Below are positions 12,006-21,460 of a stretch of DNA of 43,554 bases, piece by piece. The first letter of the stretch is position 1. Each line of letters begins with the position of its first letter. The notes under the pieces are model-generated. The model made no database searches and was not told the origin of the DNA. It was given only the letters and a program-made list of their open reading frames with translations. Source of the DNA: Pectobacterium polonicum (GTDB lineage: Bacteria > Pseudomonadota > Gammaproteobacteria > Enterobacterales > Enterobacteriaceae). The stretch is taken from the NCBI RefSeq assembly GCF_005497185.1, contig NZ_RJTN01000013.1, positions 1 to 43,554 of the forward strand, written 5' to 3'. The position numbers and the translations under genes are program-made.

Positions 12006-13394
12006 ATGTCTGGTGGATTAGTAACTGCTGCATACATTGTTGCCGCAATTCTCTTTATTTTCAGTTTGGCTGGGTTGTCCAAGCACGAAACGTCGCAACA
12101 AGGGAACATCTTTGGGATCAGCGGGATGGCGCTTGCGCTGATCGCGACGATTCTGGGGCCTGATTCTGGCAACGTTGGCTGGATCATCGTGGCAATGGCG
12201 ATCGGTGGATCAATCGGTATTTATCTGGCACGTAAGGTTGAAATGACCGAAATGCCGGAACTGGTCGCGATTCTTCACAGCTTTGTGGGCTTGGCTGCGG
12301 TGCTGGTCGGTTTTAACAGCTTCCTCGACCACGGTGAAATCACCGATCCGGTGATGGTCAATATCCATTTGACGGAAGTCTTCTTGGGTATCTTCATCGG
12401 TGCGGTGACCTTCACGGGCTCGGTGATAGCGTTCGGTAAACTGCGTGGCAATATCTCCTCCAAGCCATTGATGCTGCCTCATCGCCATAAAATGAATCTG
12501 GCGGCGCTGGTTGTGTCTTTCCTGCTGTTGCTGGTTTTCGTCAATACGGGCAGCGTAGCGTTGCAGGTACTGGCGCTGATTCTGATGACGGCGATTGCAC
12601 TGGTATTTGGCTGGCATTTGGTTGCATCGATTGGCGGGGCGGACATGCCAGTCGTCGTTTCTATGCTGAACTCCTACTCTGGTTGGGCGGCAGCGGCAGC
12701 GGGCTTCATGCTGAGCAATGACCTGCTGATCGTGACCGGTGCGCTGGTGGGTTCTTCTGGTGCGATTCTGTCTTACATCATGTGTAAAGCGATGAACCGT
12801 TCCTTTATCAGCGTGATTGCCGGTGGTTTTGGTACTGATGGCGTGTCCTCCAGTGAGAGCGAAGAGGTGGGTGAATATCGTGAGGCTTCAGCGGAAGATG
12901 TTGCTGATTTACTCAAGAACTCAACCTCGGTCATCATCACTCCGGGGTACGGTATGGCTGTAGCACAGGCGCAATACCCAGTGCATGACATCACCGCAAA
13001 ACTGCGTGCTCGTGGTATCAATGTTCGCTTTGGTATTCACCCGGTTGCAGGGCGTTTACCTGGACATATGAACGTGCTGTTAGCTGAAGCGAAAGTGCCT
13101 TACGACATCGTGCTGGAAATGGATGAAATTAATGACGATTTCACCGACACCGACACCGTGCTGGTCATTGGCGCGAACGATACGGTTAACCCGGCGGCGC
13201 AAGAAGATCCACACAGCCCGATTGCTGGCATGCCAGTACTGGAAGTGTGGAAAGCGCAGAATGTTATCGTGTTCAAGCGTTCTATGAATACCGGTTATGC
13301 CGGTGTACAGAACCCACTGTTCTTTAAAGAGAACACGCAGATGCTGTTTGGCGATGCCAAAGACAGCGTTGAGGCGATTCTGAAAGCGCTGTAA
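12006..13394 (+). CDS. pntB: NAD(P) transhydrogenase subunit beta
   Basis: PntB supplies the main proton-conducting membrane domain and the NADP(H)-binding domain III. The 462-residue protein equals E. coli PntB in length. The N-terminal half carries about nine hydrophobic segments; the C-terminal part has the NADP fold with [36 protein letters not shown] and [12 protein letters not shown]. It is co-transcribed with pntA and followed by a strong terminator. Confidence 0.97.
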   Translation: MSGGLVTAAYIVAAILFIFSLAGLSKHETSQQGNIFGISGMALALIATILGPDSGNVGWIIVAMAIGGSIGIYLARKVEMTEMPELVAILHSFVGLAAVLVGFNSFLDHGEITDPVMVNIHLTEVFLGIFIGAVTFTGSVIAFGKLRGNISSKPLMLPHRHKMNLAALVVSFLLLLVFVNTGSVALQVLALILMTAIALVFGWHLVASIGGADMPVVVSMLNSYSGWAAAAAGFMLSNDLLIVTGALVGSSGAILSYIMCKAMNRSFISVIAGGFGTDGVSSSESEEVGEYREASAEDVADLLKNSTSVIITPGYGMAVAQAQYPVHDITAKLRARGINVRFGIHPVAGRLPGHMNVLLAEAKVPYDIVLEMDEINDDFTDTDTVLVIGANDTVNPAAQEDPHSPIAGMPVLEVWKAQNVIVFKRSMNTGYAGVQNPLFFKENTQMLFGDAKDSVEAILKAL

Positions 13395-13416
13395 GCGTCG
13401 TAGGACGTCGAAAACG

Positions 13417-13442
13417 AAAGGGGCGAATATCGCCCCTTTTTT
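13417..13442 (+). terminator. Rho-independent terminator of pntAB
   Basis: A perfect 10-bp stem, AAAGGGGCGA with TCGCCCCTTT, has a 3-base loop and is followed by T's, about 25 bases after the pntB stop. Confidence 0.93.
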
Positions 13443-13528
13443 ACATCTATCATATCTATGATATTGCGAAAAATAATGCCAGCACGAAGGCGGGCATTAT
13501 TTGATGCTGAAAGCGATGTAATGAGCAA

Positions 13529-14479
13529 TCAGCCGTTTTCGCTATCTTCCTGCGTAATCGGCGAAACGAAATCATCGGGCTTGATCGCCAGCAGGTCGCA
13601 CTTCAGGTGATCAATCACATGTTCGACGGTATTGCCGATAAAGGCAGCGGAAAGGCCGGTTCGACCCAACGACCCCAAGACCACGACACCCGCCTGCAAA
13701 TGTTCCGCCAGATCGGGAATGACTTCTTCTGGCAGCCCTTTTTCTACGTGCGTCACGCGTTCATCCAGGCTGAACTTCTGCCGGAGTGATTTCATGGCAA
13801 TCAGATGTTGCCCTCGAATCGCATCGTTATAGACGCTGGGATCGAAATCAGGCAATTCAATGGCGATATTGATGGGGGTAACCGGGTAAGCGCCAACCAA
13901 GTGAACTTCGGTTTGGTCAACCTGCTGCGCCAGCTCCAGCGTTTCTGATACCAGTTTGATATTGAGCGGATCGTGATAAGGGTCTTCACTGGCCAGATTG
14001 ACGGCAACTAATGCTCGGCCTTCGGTCGGCCATGGCTGATCTTTTACCATCCACACAGGGCAAGGACATTTTCGCAGTAATTGCCAGTCTGTTGGCGTAA
14101 AGATAACGGCTTCCAGCCGATCGTACTGATGGGCCATTTTCAACAACAGGTCATGGTGCCCAGAAATTACTTCCCGAATAATGGCTTCAAATGGCTTATT
14201 GTGCCAGACCACTTTGATCTCTATTGAAACGCCAGCCTCAAGGTAGTGTTTGCACTGTTCCTCAATCCACTCGGTCCGTTGCTGAATAACACCTTGACGC
14301 ATCTCACCCCTTTCATCGGGGGAAAGCAGGGTTGTCATTTCATAAGAAAAATCATAAATCGGCAGAAACGCCTTAATATGGCCGCCAAGTCGCTGAACCA
14401 GATAAACCGCGCGACGCAGCGCTGGTTGGTCATCCTGATTTGGGTCAATAGCTACCAGTAAATTCTGATACTTTGCCAT
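13529..14479 (-). CDS. uspE: Universal stress protein E (tandem UspA domains)
   Basis: The 316-residue protein is the same length as E. coli UspE and contains two UspA domains: residues about 1-150 (start [19 protein letters not shown]) and about 155-305. The second ends in the ATP-binding-type glycine motif [19 protein letters not shown]. UspE is a cytosolic stress protein affecting motility, aggregation and oxidative-stress resistance in E. coli. GGAGGAG precedes the ATG. It lies next to fnr on the same strand, as in E. coli. Confidence 0.96.
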   Translation of the reverse strand: MAKYQNLLVAIDPNQDDQPALRRAVYLVQRLGGHIKAFLPIYDFSYEMTTLLSPDERGEMRQGVIQQRTEWIEEQCKHYLEAGVSIEIKVVWHNKPFEAIIREVISGHHDLLLKMAHQYDRLEAVIFTPTDWQLLRKCPCPVWMVKDQPWPTEGRALVAVNLASEDPYHDPLNIKLVSETLELAQQVDQTEVHLVGAYPVTPINIAIELPDFDPSVYNDAIRGQHLIAMKSLRQKFSLDERVTHVEKGLPEEVIPDLAEHLQAGVVVLGSLGRTGLSAAFIGNTVEHVIDHLKCDLLAIKPDDFVSPITQEDSENG

Positions 14480-14615
14480 AGCTCCTCCAAACAGCTGTTA
14501 CTCCACAGCCCGTAAATTAAGAGTACCGCAATGGAATCGTTTTGAACAACAGAGATAAGCCGCAGAATAACAAAATAGGAAATATCACGGATGAGGCTGA
14601 GAAGGGGGGCAAACC

Positions 14616-14651
14616 TTGACGCTGCCATAGCAAAAAAAGTGGCAGCGTCAA
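14616..14651. terminator. Hairpin between fnr and uspE
   Basis: TTGACGCTGCC (14616-14626) and GGCAGCGTCAA (14641-14651) form a perfect 11-bp stem. The 14-base loop holds seven A's, read as TTTTTTT on the fnr strand. It lies just after the fnr stop and is probably its terminator, but the T-tract is in the loop rather than after the stem. Confidence 0.55.
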
Positions 14652-14669
14652 CGAGTTAGGCTGGAAAGA

Positions 14670-15416
14670 TTATTTACGTGAAGACCCGGCTAATTCGGAA
14701 AGCGCATCGATATTCTCGATCGTAATGTATTTCCCTTTTACTGCCAGCGTACCGCTCTTCTGGAAACGCCCCAGCAGACGGCTGATGGTTTCAACGGTCA
14801 GCCCCAGATAGTTACCAATGTCACCGCGCGTCATGGTTAGACGGAATTCACGCGGCGAGAAGCCACGTTGGGCAAAACGGCGGGAGAGGTTGTAAACAAA
14901 CGCCGCCAGACGTTCTTCAGCGTTCTTCTTCGATAACAGCAGAATCATGTCCTGATCGCCACGGATTTCGCCGCTCATCAAGCGCATCATCTGTTGACGG
15001 AGGTTCGGCATTTTCCCAGAGAGATCGTCCAGCGTTTCGAACGGGATTTCGCAGACCATTGAGGTTTCCAGCGCCTGAGCGAAACTCGGGTGTTGAGCCG
15101 TACCAATCGCGTCAAAACCGACTAAATCGCCTGCCAGATGAAAGCCGGTAATTTGCTCATCGCCTTGCTCTGTGATGGTATAGCTCTTTATCGTACCGGA
15201 ACGAATCGCGTACAGCGATCTAAGTTCATCACCTGCTTTGAATAGCGCTTGCCCCTTCTGGATAGGCTTCTTCCTTTCAATGATGTTGTCGAGCTGATCG
15301 AGCTCGTGTTCATTCAAGGTGAAAGGGATGCATAGCTGACTGATACTGCAATCCTGACAGTGGATTGCACAACCGCCAGACTGGATGCGTCGGATAATTC
15401 GCTTTTCCGGGATCAT
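14670..15416 (-). CDS. fnr: FNR, oxygen-sensing global transcription regulator
   Basis: FNR senses oxygen with a [4Fe-4S] cluster and, as a dimer, switches gene expression for anaerobic life. Cluster ligands Cys20, Cys23, Cys29 and Cys122 are all present at E. coli positions. The CRP-type cyclic-nucleotide-like fold is followed by a DNA-recognition helix with the FNR signature Glu209-x-x-Ser212-Arg213 (VETISR). Length is 248 aa (E. coli 250). An FNR box in its own upstream region indicates autoregulation. It is transcribed leftward, with uspE downstream and ogt upstream. Confidence 0.97.
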   Translation of the reverse strand: MIPEKRIIRRIQSGGCAIHCQDCSISQLCIPFTLNEHELDQLDNIIERKKPIQKGQALFKAGDELRSLYAIRSGTIKSYTITEQGDEQITGFHLAGDLVGFDAIGTAQHPSFAQALETSMVCEIPFETLDDLSGKMPNLRQQMMRLMSGEIRGDQDMILLLSKKNAEERLAAFVYNLSRRFAQRGFSPREFRLTMTRGDIGNYLGLTVETISRLLGRFQKSGTLAVKGKYITIENIDALSELAGSSRK

Positions 15417-15436
15417 AGGCTTTGCTCAGGCAATAA

Positions 15437-15450
15437 TTGATATTGGTCAA
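15437..15450. promoter_or_regulatory. FNR box upstream of fnr
   Basis: TTGAT-ATTG-GTCAA matches the FNR consensus TTGAT-N4-ATCAA at 9 of 10 positions. It lies 21-34 bases upstream of the fnr start codon, close enough to overlap the promoter or transcription start. E. coli fnr is known to be negatively autoregulated by FNR under anaerobiosis. Confidence 0.7.
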
Positions 15451-15685
15451 TTTTAACAGCTTTTATCGGCCGTGATAAGAGCGGCAATCACAGGAATAGA
15501 CCAATAAATAGTGAACTAACTATAATTTTTCGATTTTGCTGAAAAATATTCTGATATATAAACTTTGCGTGGCAATAATATTTTCGCCTATCGCGTTACA
15601 GAATGGTTAACACATTGGTTAACCCGAATCGCTTACGATGATAAGCAATTCGGCGTGGATTTTTTACCTGTCGGACGCGTTATAA

Positions 15686-16219
15686 TTATAACGGTAAACT
15701 ATTTTGGCGAGCCAAATAACCTTCGTGCTTTAGCAGCCACTGTTTACGGTGAACTCCCCCTGCGTAGCCGGTCATCGCCCCTCCCGCACCGATAACACGA
15801 TGACACGGAACTACGATGCTGACAGGGTTTGATCCGTTCGCCATCCCGACTGCACGTGCTGCACCAGTACGCCCTAGCAGCGTCGCAAGCTCGCCATACG
15901 TGGTAATTTCTCCACAGGGGATTTTGCGTAATTCCCGCCAAACCTGCTGTTGAAATTCGGTTCCTACAGAAGCGACGGGCAGCGTATCAATAATCGTTAA
16001 TTCGCCATCAAAATAGCGTTGCAGGCTGTCTGTCAAACCACCGGGATTATGACGTGGCTGTAACGAAAAGGGATCATTCCGATAACTGCGATTGAGTGAG
16101 CGAAATAAATCGTCTTCATATTCGCGCCACTCAACGGCACGCAAATGATTATTTTCATCAGCAATAATCAATAACTCCCCAAGTGGCGTTGCCATGGTGT
16201 CCTGGAAAAAAATCTGCAT
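15686..16219 (-). CDS. ogt: Methylated-DNA--protein-cysteine methyltransferase Ogt
   Basis: Ogt repairs O6-alkylguanine and O4-alkylthymine by irreversible transfer of the alkyl group to its own cysteine. The 177-residue protein has the active-site motif VVPCHRVIG with Cys139 at the same position as E. coli Ogt, and the helix-turn-helix segment [20 protein letters not shown] with the Arg finger. AAGGAA precedes the ATG. It carries about 6 extra residues at the C-terminus (ending RQNSLPL) compared with E. coli, within a palindromic stretch (15678-15693). Confidence 0.95.
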   Translation of the reverse strand: MQIFFQDTMATPLGELLIIADENNHLRAVEWREYEDDLFRSLNRSYRNDPFSLQPRHNPGGLTDSLQRYFDGELTIIDTLPVASVGTEFQQQVWRELRKIPCGEITTYGELATLLGRTGAARAVGMANGSNPVSIVVPCHRVIGAGGAMTGYAGGVHRKQWLLKHEGYLARQNSLPL

Positions 16220-16714
16220 AGTGATTCCTTACGTGCTTGTCGCTTTCTTGCATCTCTCATTAGTTGCACGCCGATTATCCTGCATCACCAGATGGATTGA
16301 AAATAAAATGAGAGATGTGTCACGCCGTGAGGTGAAAAAGGAGAAGGCCATCACGATCATAACCGGTGTCGCCTCGGTGCATTCTGATTCAGACAAAAAT
16401 AGAAAAACGGTACCCCATTTTAGGGAAATCTCGTTGGCGCATGAACCGTTAAGAGAAGCAACATGCATTCATGTGTGAGGTATGTGGGATAAATCGCATC
16501 GAATATTACCAATTAAATCAAACGGTAATATAGTAAATGTTCAATTTGTATTTATGAGAGATGGAGCATGTCAATCTTTATCCTACTGCCAGAGAACGCT
16601 ATCACATGGCAATAATATGAAGGTGAACGATGTTGGTATGTTCTATTTTTTATGGCAAAGGCGTTTTATGTACGAATAGCTATGTGATCTACGTTATTGG
16701 GGGACATGCGCAGA
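16220..16714. other. 495-base intergenic region before the Gfo/Idh gene
   Basis: The right half is AT-rich and no convincing protein gene was found. The clearest structure is an inverted repeat ATATTACC (16503-16510) / GGTAATAT (16524-16531) with centres about 21 bases apart (two helical turns), a spacing typical of a dimeric regulator site; it is 180-210 bases upstream of the oxidoreductase start. GGGGGA at 16699-16704 is the likely ribosome-binding site. Confidence 0.5.
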
Positions 16715-18010
16715 ATGAAAAAGAAATATGCTGTAGTGGGAACCGGTGGCCGAGCGGGGCTTTATCTGGAATCGATTGCCAGAGATTATCAGGATCAGGG
16801 GCACTTTGTTGCATTTTGCGATACAAACCAGACGCGGATGGATTACGCCAACCAGATTGTCCATAAATTTGGGCACAATAATGTGGCGACGTATCACGCC
16901 GATCAATTTGAGCAGATGATCGCAGAAACCACACCAGATGTTGTTATTGTTGCATCGATAGACCGGACGCATCATCACTATATTATTCGGGCAATGGAAT
17001 TAGGGTGTGATGTCATCAGTGAAAAACCGATGACGATTGACGAAGAAAAATGTCAGGCGATTATCGATGCAATTAACCGCACCGGCCGTAAATTGCGTGT
17101 GACCTTTAATTACCGCTACGCCCCTCATCACAGTAAAGTCCGTGAATTAATTGCCGCAGGCGTTATTGGTGAGGTTTATTCCGTCCATTTTGAGTGGCTG
17201 TTGAATACCGAACATGGGGCAGATTACTTCCGTCGTTGGCACCGTGACAAACGCAATAGCGGCGGGCTGTTGGTGCACAAATCCACCCACCATTTCGACC
17301 TGGTGAACTTCTGGCTGAATAGCGAACCAGAAACGGTCTACGCACAAGGTGATTTGCGTTTTTATGGTAAAGCGAATGCGGAAGCGCGTGGAGTCACTGC
17401 ATTCTATGCACGTTCACATAATAGCGTTGCGGCAGAGAATGACCCGTTTGCACTGCATATGAATCAAAGCGAACAATTGACGGCTTTATATTTAGATGCC
17501 GAACATGAAGATGGCTATTACCGCGATAAAAGCGTATTCGATGACGGTATTAATATTGAAGATGTGCTGGGTGTCATGGTGCGTTATAAGAACAAAGCCA
17601 TTATGACGTACTCATTAAACGCCTATTTACCGTGGGAAGGGTTGAATGTGGTGTTTAATGGCAGCAAGGGTCGGTTAGAAATGAAACTGGTCGAGAAGTC
17701 TTATGTAAACGGAGGCGGACAAAAAGAGGATGAAGGTGCGCTGGATGAATGTGAAATAAAGATCTATCCGATGTTTGACGCGCCTTATGCCGTACCGGTT
17801 GAATTTAAATCGGGTGGGCACGGCGGCGGCGATCAGGTCATGTTAAACGATCTGTTTGGTACACCGGAACCCGATCCATTACATCGTGCAGCAGATTATC
17901 GTGATGGGGCGATGTCTATTTTAACGGGTATTGCCGCTAATCGATCGCTACGCACCGAACTGCCAGTGAAAATAAGCGAGCTGGCCGTTAACCTGAAAAG
18001 AGGGAATTAA
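16715..18010 (+). CDS. Gfo/Idh/MocA family oxidoreductase
   Basis: This family uses NAD(P) to oxidise or reduce sugars, inositols and their derivatives. The N-terminus has the Rossmann motif VVGTGGRAGLYLES, and the conserved family motif EKPM lies at about residues 107-110, followed by the substrate domain with FNYRYAPHHSKVRELI and VHKSTHHFDLVNFWL (conserved His cluster). Length is 431 aa from the ATG at 16715, which has GGGGGA about 10 bases upstream; ATG at 16706 is an alternative but too close to that site. It precedes the sugar-binding protein gene by 108 bases, so a carbohydrate substrate is likely. The exact substrate is unknown. Confidence 0.85.
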   Translation: MKKKYAVVGTGGRAGLYLESIARDYQDQGHFVAFCDTNQTRMDYANQIVHKFGHNNVATYHADQFEQMIAETTPDVVIVASIDRTHHHYIIRAMELGCDVISEKPMTIDEEKCQAIIDAINRTGRKLRVTFNYRYAPHHSKVRELIAAGVIGEVYSVHFEWLLNTEHGADYFRRWHRDKRNSGGLLVHKSTHHFDLVNFWLNSEPETVYAQGDLRFYGKANAEARGVTAFYARSHNSVAAENDPFALHMNQSEQLTALYLDAEHEDGYYRDKSVFDDGINIEDVLGVMVRYKNKAIMTYSLNAYLPWEGLNVVFNGSKGRLEMKLVEKSYVNGGGQKEDEGALDECEIKIYPMFDAPYAVPVEFKSGGHGGGDQVMLNDLFGTPEPDPLHRAADYRDGAMSILTGIAANRSLRTELPVKISELAVNLKRGN

Positions 18011-18118
18011 TCAAAGTACCTGCTATTTCGCAGCAAGCGCGTCCGCATCCGTAGTACCCGTCTGCCTGTAACAAGGAGAAGGGTGGAAACCTCCAAATAC
18101 TATTATAAGGGTTTTATT

Positions 18119-19438
18119 ATGGCGAAAACACGGAACACATTACCTCACCTGCTCTTACTTTGTGCTGCTCTTCCCGTCGGGGCTGCTTTCTCTCACTCAG
18201 CTGACGCCACGGAGATCCGTATCTCCTGGTGGGGAGGAAATCAACGGCACGAAGCCACACTGGCTGCTATTAACGCGTTTCAAAAAGCCAACCCGACAAT
18301 TACCGTCAAAGCGGAATATGCTGGCTGGGACGGTTATCTTTCCCGACTATCAACGCAGATGGCTGGGGGGCAAGAACCTGATGTTATGCGTATTGACTGG
18401 AACTGGTTGCCGCAGTTTTCCCGCAACGGCGATGGTTTTTACGATTTGAATAAGCAAAAAGACGTTTTAGGATTGGGGGATTTTCCGCCTAACTACCTGA
18501 AAACGGCCGACGTAAAAGGGAAGCTGCAAGGTCTCCCGATTTCGATGACGTCCCGTAGCATGATTTACAACAAAACCACCTGGGATAATGCGGGTGTCGC
18601 TTATCCGAAAACCTGGGATGAACTGTTTGCCGCAGGCCCGGTGTTTAAACAAAAACTGGGTGACAATTTTTACCCACTTGGTGTTGCCCAAGGGGCAAGC
18701 GATGTGCTGGATATTCTCACTCTCGGCCGTAGCTACATGGCACAAAAATACGGCATTGATCTCATCGATGAGAAGAAACAGAGCATCGCCTATAGCCGCG
18801 ATCAGGTAAGAGAACTCTTCGGCTTTTATAAAAAGCTGGTTGATTCCCATGTGATACCCGATCAGCGCTATTTTTCCTCGTTCGGGCGTACTAATGTTTA
18901 TGAAATTCGTCCGTGGATTAACGGCGAATTAGCCGGTATGTATCTGTGGGATTCAGCCATCTATACCTATTCCAGCAATATGCCGAAAGAGGCTGTCTTA
19001 GAAACCGGGCCATTTATCACGATGCCGGATGCTAAAGATTCCGGGCTGACAAGCAAGCCGTCTTCGCTGTTTGCGATCAGTAAGAACAGTAAACATCCGA
19101 AGGAAGCCGCGATGTTGATGAGTTTTATGCTGAGTCACCCAGAAGGCGTGAAGGCGGTTGGGCTGCAAAACGGGATGCCTGCTAACCCGAAAGCACAAAA
19201 ACTGCTGGAAGATATCGGTGTGATCAACGCCGGTAACCTGTTAGCAAATGCTTATCGTGCCGCAGCGGAACAACCTGCATCGAAGGTGCCCGTTTCACCG
19301 TTTATGGAAAATCAGGAGCTGGTACAGCTGTGGACCACGAGTCTGCAAAAACTGGACTACGGCAATGGTGAGGTAAATAAAGTCGCCGATGATTTCCTGA
19401 GTAGCGCTAATCGCATTTTAAAACGCGCTATCCGATAA
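18119..19438 (+). CDS. ABC transporter sugar-binding protein (family 1, UgpB-like)
   Basis: This periplasmic solute-binding protein of 439 residues begins with a signal peptide (MAKTRNTLPHLLLLCAALPV through about residue 30). The mature part shows the family 1 pattern: IRISWWGGNQRHEATLAAI, DGYLSRLSTQMAGGQEPDVMRIDWNW, GLPISMTSRSMIYNK and PWINGELAGMYLWDSA. There is no lipobox. I chose the ATG at 18119 (AAGG 8-9 bases upstream) over a GTG at 18083, which would put 12 polar residues before the signal sequence. No permease or ATPase gene adjoins it, so it must work with components encoded elsewhere. It is probably co-transcribed with the upstream oxidoreductase. Confidence 0.85.
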   Translation: MAKTRNTLPHLLLLCAALPVGAAFSHSADATEIRISWWGGNQRHEATLAAINAFQKANPTITVKAEYAGWDGYLSRLSTQMAGGQEPDVMRIDWNWLPQFSRNGDGFYDLNKQKDVLGLGDFPPNYLKTADVKGKLQGLPISMTSRSMIYNKTTWDNAGVAYPKTWDELFAAGPVFKQKLGDNFYPLGVAQGASDVLDILTLGRSYMAQKYGIDLIDEKKQSIAYSRDQVRELFGFYKKLVDSHVIPDQRYFSSFGRTNVYEIRPWINGELAGMYLWDSAIYTYSSNMPKEAVLETGPFITMPDAKDSGLTSKPSSLFAISKNSKHPKEAAMLMSFMLSHPEGVKAVGLQNGMPANPKAQKLLEDIGVINAGNLLANAYRAAAEQPASKVPVSPFMENQELVQLWTTSLQKLDYGNGEVNKVADDFLSSANRILKRAIR

Positions 19439-19452
19439 CCACCGCTGTTCGT

Positions 19453-19488
19453 GTGCGATGCCGTGTCGTGAAGGATATGGCATCGCAC
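19453..19488. terminator. Convergent hairpin between the sugar-binding protein and Cfa-like genes
   Basis: GTGCGATGCC (19453-19462) and GGCATCGCAC (19479-19488) form a perfect 10-bp stem with a 16-base loop in the 70-base convergent gap. T-tracts on both sides are weak, so termination efficiency is uncertain. Confidence 0.65.
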
Positions 19489-19508
19489 GCTTCGTTTACC
19501 TGCTTCAT

Positions 19509-20738
19509 TCATGGTCTTTCTGCCGTGAGCTGTACCGTGCTAATGGTTCGAGCGCGAAAGCCCGCTTCACAATAGCAAAGATAAAATACCCACAGGCGTT
19601 GGAAGGATTCATCAAAGCCCTGCGTATTCAACATATGCCACTGTTGATAAAAACGCTGACGCCATTCGCTCAGGGTGCGGGCATAGTCCTGACCGATATC
19701 GAACAGGTCGCGGGTAATAAAGTCGGTATGCCGCGTCATGGTGGCGGTCATCGCGGTAACTGAGGGAAGAAAACCGCCGGGGAAAACATAGCGTTGAATA
19801 AAGTCCACATTGCGAGAGTAATGGTGGTAGCGTTGGTCGGCGATGGTGATGGCCTGAAGCACCATGCGGCCTTGTGGCTTCAATAGTTGCTGGCAGCGTT
19901 TGAAGAAGGTGGGTAAATAGGCTTTCCCGACCGCTTCGATCATTTCGACCGAGACCAATTTGTCATACTGGCCGGCCAAGGTTCGATAATCCTGTAGCAG
20001 CACCGTGACCTTATGGCTCAGCCCTGCTTGCTGGATACGTTCAACCGCGTAGTCATATTGCTGTTGTGACAGCGTGGTTGTGGTGACGTAACAACCGTAC
20101 TCACGTGCGGCCAGTTCGGCTAGCCCGCCCCAGCCAGTACCAATTTCCAGCAAATGATCCGTTTCACACAGCGCTAATTGTCCGCATAGACGGCGCAGCT
20201 TGGCGCGCTGTGCGTCTTCTAGCGTCATGTCGGGGTGCTGATACCAGGCGCTGGAATAGAGCATGTCGCTATCGAGAAAGCTGCGATAAAAATGATTGCC
20301 CAGATCGTAATGGGCGGCGATGTTTTTCTGTGCCTGCTGCGGACGATTACGACGACACCAGTGTATAAACCGATGAAATGGCGCTGTCAGCCAGCCAAAA
20401 CGTGCTTCAAGCGTATCAACTAACGCCTGATTCTGCGCCAATAGCTGAAGAACGAGCGTCAGGTTTGTTGAACTCCAGTCTCCATCAATGTAGCTCTCTC
20501 CGGCTGCGATGCTTCCACCCAGCAAGATTCGACGATAAACGCGAGGATGATGTATCGTGACGTCGCCTTGCAATGCCGCGTGCTGGTCCCCGAAGCGTAT
20601 CTCATGACCTTCTGATTCGCGCAGGCGCAAACTTCCGCCGTCTATGCGCTCAAGCAAGGCAAAGACCACTTTTCGGGCTCGGAGATAACGAGCGGTATTG
20701 CTCGGGTGACGCACCAGCTGTGTTTCCGTTGAACTCAT
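19509..20738 (-). CDS. Cfa-family SAM-dependent lipid methyltransferase (divergent)
   Basis: The family (COG2230) transfers a methylene or methyl group from SAM to unsaturated phospholipid acyl chains. The 409-residue protein has the SAM motif LEIGTGWGGLAELA and much similarity to E. coli Cfa. Compared with the E. coli bicarbonate site, Glu239 (in VEMIEAVG), Ile268 and Tyr317 (in GQDYARTL) appear kept, but Cys139 is replaced by Ser (LYSSAWY) and His266 by Gln (VLQAITIAD). It is therefore probably not the housekeeping cyclopropane synthase. Its ATG overlaps the DUF1365 stop by 4 bases; it is last in a five-gene operon with an FAD oxidase-like protein, a set repeatedly found with lipid-modification and oxidative-stress functions in proteobacteria. 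Confidence 0.85.
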   Translation of the reverse strand: MSSTETQLVRHPSNTARYLRARKVVFALLERIDGGSLRLRESEGHEIRFGDQHAALQGDVTIHHPRVYRRILLGGSIAAGESYIDGDWSSTNLTLVLQLLAQNQALVDTLEARFGWLTAPFHRFIHWCRRNRPQQAQKNIAAHYDLGNHFYRSFLDSDMLYSSAWYQHPDMTLEDAQRAKLRRLCGQLALCETDHLLEIGTGWGGLAELAAREYGCYVTTTTLSQQQYDYAVERIQQAGLSHKVTVLLQDYRTLAGQYDKLVSVEMIEAVGKAYLPTFFKRCQQLLKPQGRMVLQAITIADQRYHHYSRNVDFIQRYVFPGGFLPSVTAMTATMTRHTDFITRDLFDIGQDYARTLSEWRQRFYQQWHMLNTQGFDESFQRLWVFYLCYCEAGFRARTISTVQLTAERP

Positions 20739-21460
20739 GGGTTATCCTTCTTTCCTGACTGCGGATGAGGATAAACGGGCGAGCGTTTAATCCACAGTTT
20801 CAAAGCCTGCCAATATATGGTGCAGGCGATCTTTATCGTCATTAACGGCAGATACCAAAGCTGGCGGCGCAGGGTGGCACGGGTGAGCGGCTGTCGGTGT
20901 AGCAACAGCGTTGCATCAAACTCGCGCCCCTGTTTGTGATTCTCGATGTGAATTCTCAGCCGTGCAACGGGCGGCGTGAGTCGCCAGTGGTATACCATAT
21001 CCATCGGGTTAAACGGCGATACATGAAACGCCTTGGATACGGGCGTCGATCCATCAGGGACGACGGCATAAGTATGGCGTTCATTCCAGGGCGTATTGCG
21101 CACTTCTGCCAGTAACCAGCGCAGCGCGTTGTGCTCATCGTATAAATAATAGAAATTAACCGGATTGAAATAACAGCCCAGATAACGCAGTTGGCACAGT
21201 AGGAAAACCTTCCCGGTGAGACGTTCCCCAGTCAGTTCCGCAATCCGATCCTGTGCCTTGGTTTTGATATCGCCGCCGCCGAGGTAATCACCGCGACAAA
21301 ATGACGCCGGGGCGAAGCGCTCCAGCGCAATACCCATATGCGGCAAAGCGGGAATTTCATCTAAATCAATGAGCGGCATGAAGAGCGCATAGTCAAAACG
21401 ATGCGTGACGGGCGTGAAGCGCCGATGACGAATGTTACCCACATACAGGGCGCTATTCAT
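20735..21460 (-). CDS. DUF1365 family protein
   Basis: The 241-residue protein has hallmark blocks of DUF1365 (COG3496): LYVGNIRHRRFTPVTHRFDY near the start, the central GCYFNPVNFYYLYD, and AEVRNTPWNERHTY. Biochemical function is unproven; the family is almost always next to the COG2907 FAD protein and a Cfa-family methyltransferase, as here, implying a role in acyl-chain modification. I chose the ATG at 21460 because it restores the family N-terminus; it overlaps the upstream gene by 8 bases. The C-terminus (LWYLPLMTIKIACTIYWQALKLWI) is hydrophobic and may associate with the membrane. Confidence 0.88.
   Translation of the reverse strand: MNSALYVGNIRHRRFTPVTHRFDYALFMPLIDLDEIPALPHMGIALERFAPASFCRGDYLGGGDIKTKAQDRIAELTGERLTGKVFLLCQLRYLGCYFNPVNFYYLYDEHNALRWLLAEVRNTPWNERHTYAVVPDGSTPVSKAFHVSPFNPMDMVYHWRLTPPVARLRIHIENHKQGREFDATLLLHRQPLTRATLRRQLWYLPLMTIKIACTIYWQALKLWIKRSPVYPHPQSGKKDNP

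Noticed and set aside
12210-12617. 135-residue minus-strand reading frame over pntB
   Set aside because: It is Gln/His/Arg-rich in the manner of antisense frames over membrane-protein genes and overlaps pntB completely.
15678-15693. 16-bp palindrome CGTTATAATTATAACG at the ogt 3' end
   Set aside because: It is simple AT-rich symmetry overlapping the ogt stop codon, with no gene promoter nearby; no function is supported.
18083-18118. GTG start extending the sugar-binding protein by 12 residues
   Set aside because: AAGGAG is only 4 bases from this GTG, and the extension would put polar residues before the signal peptide; the ATG at 18119 fits better.
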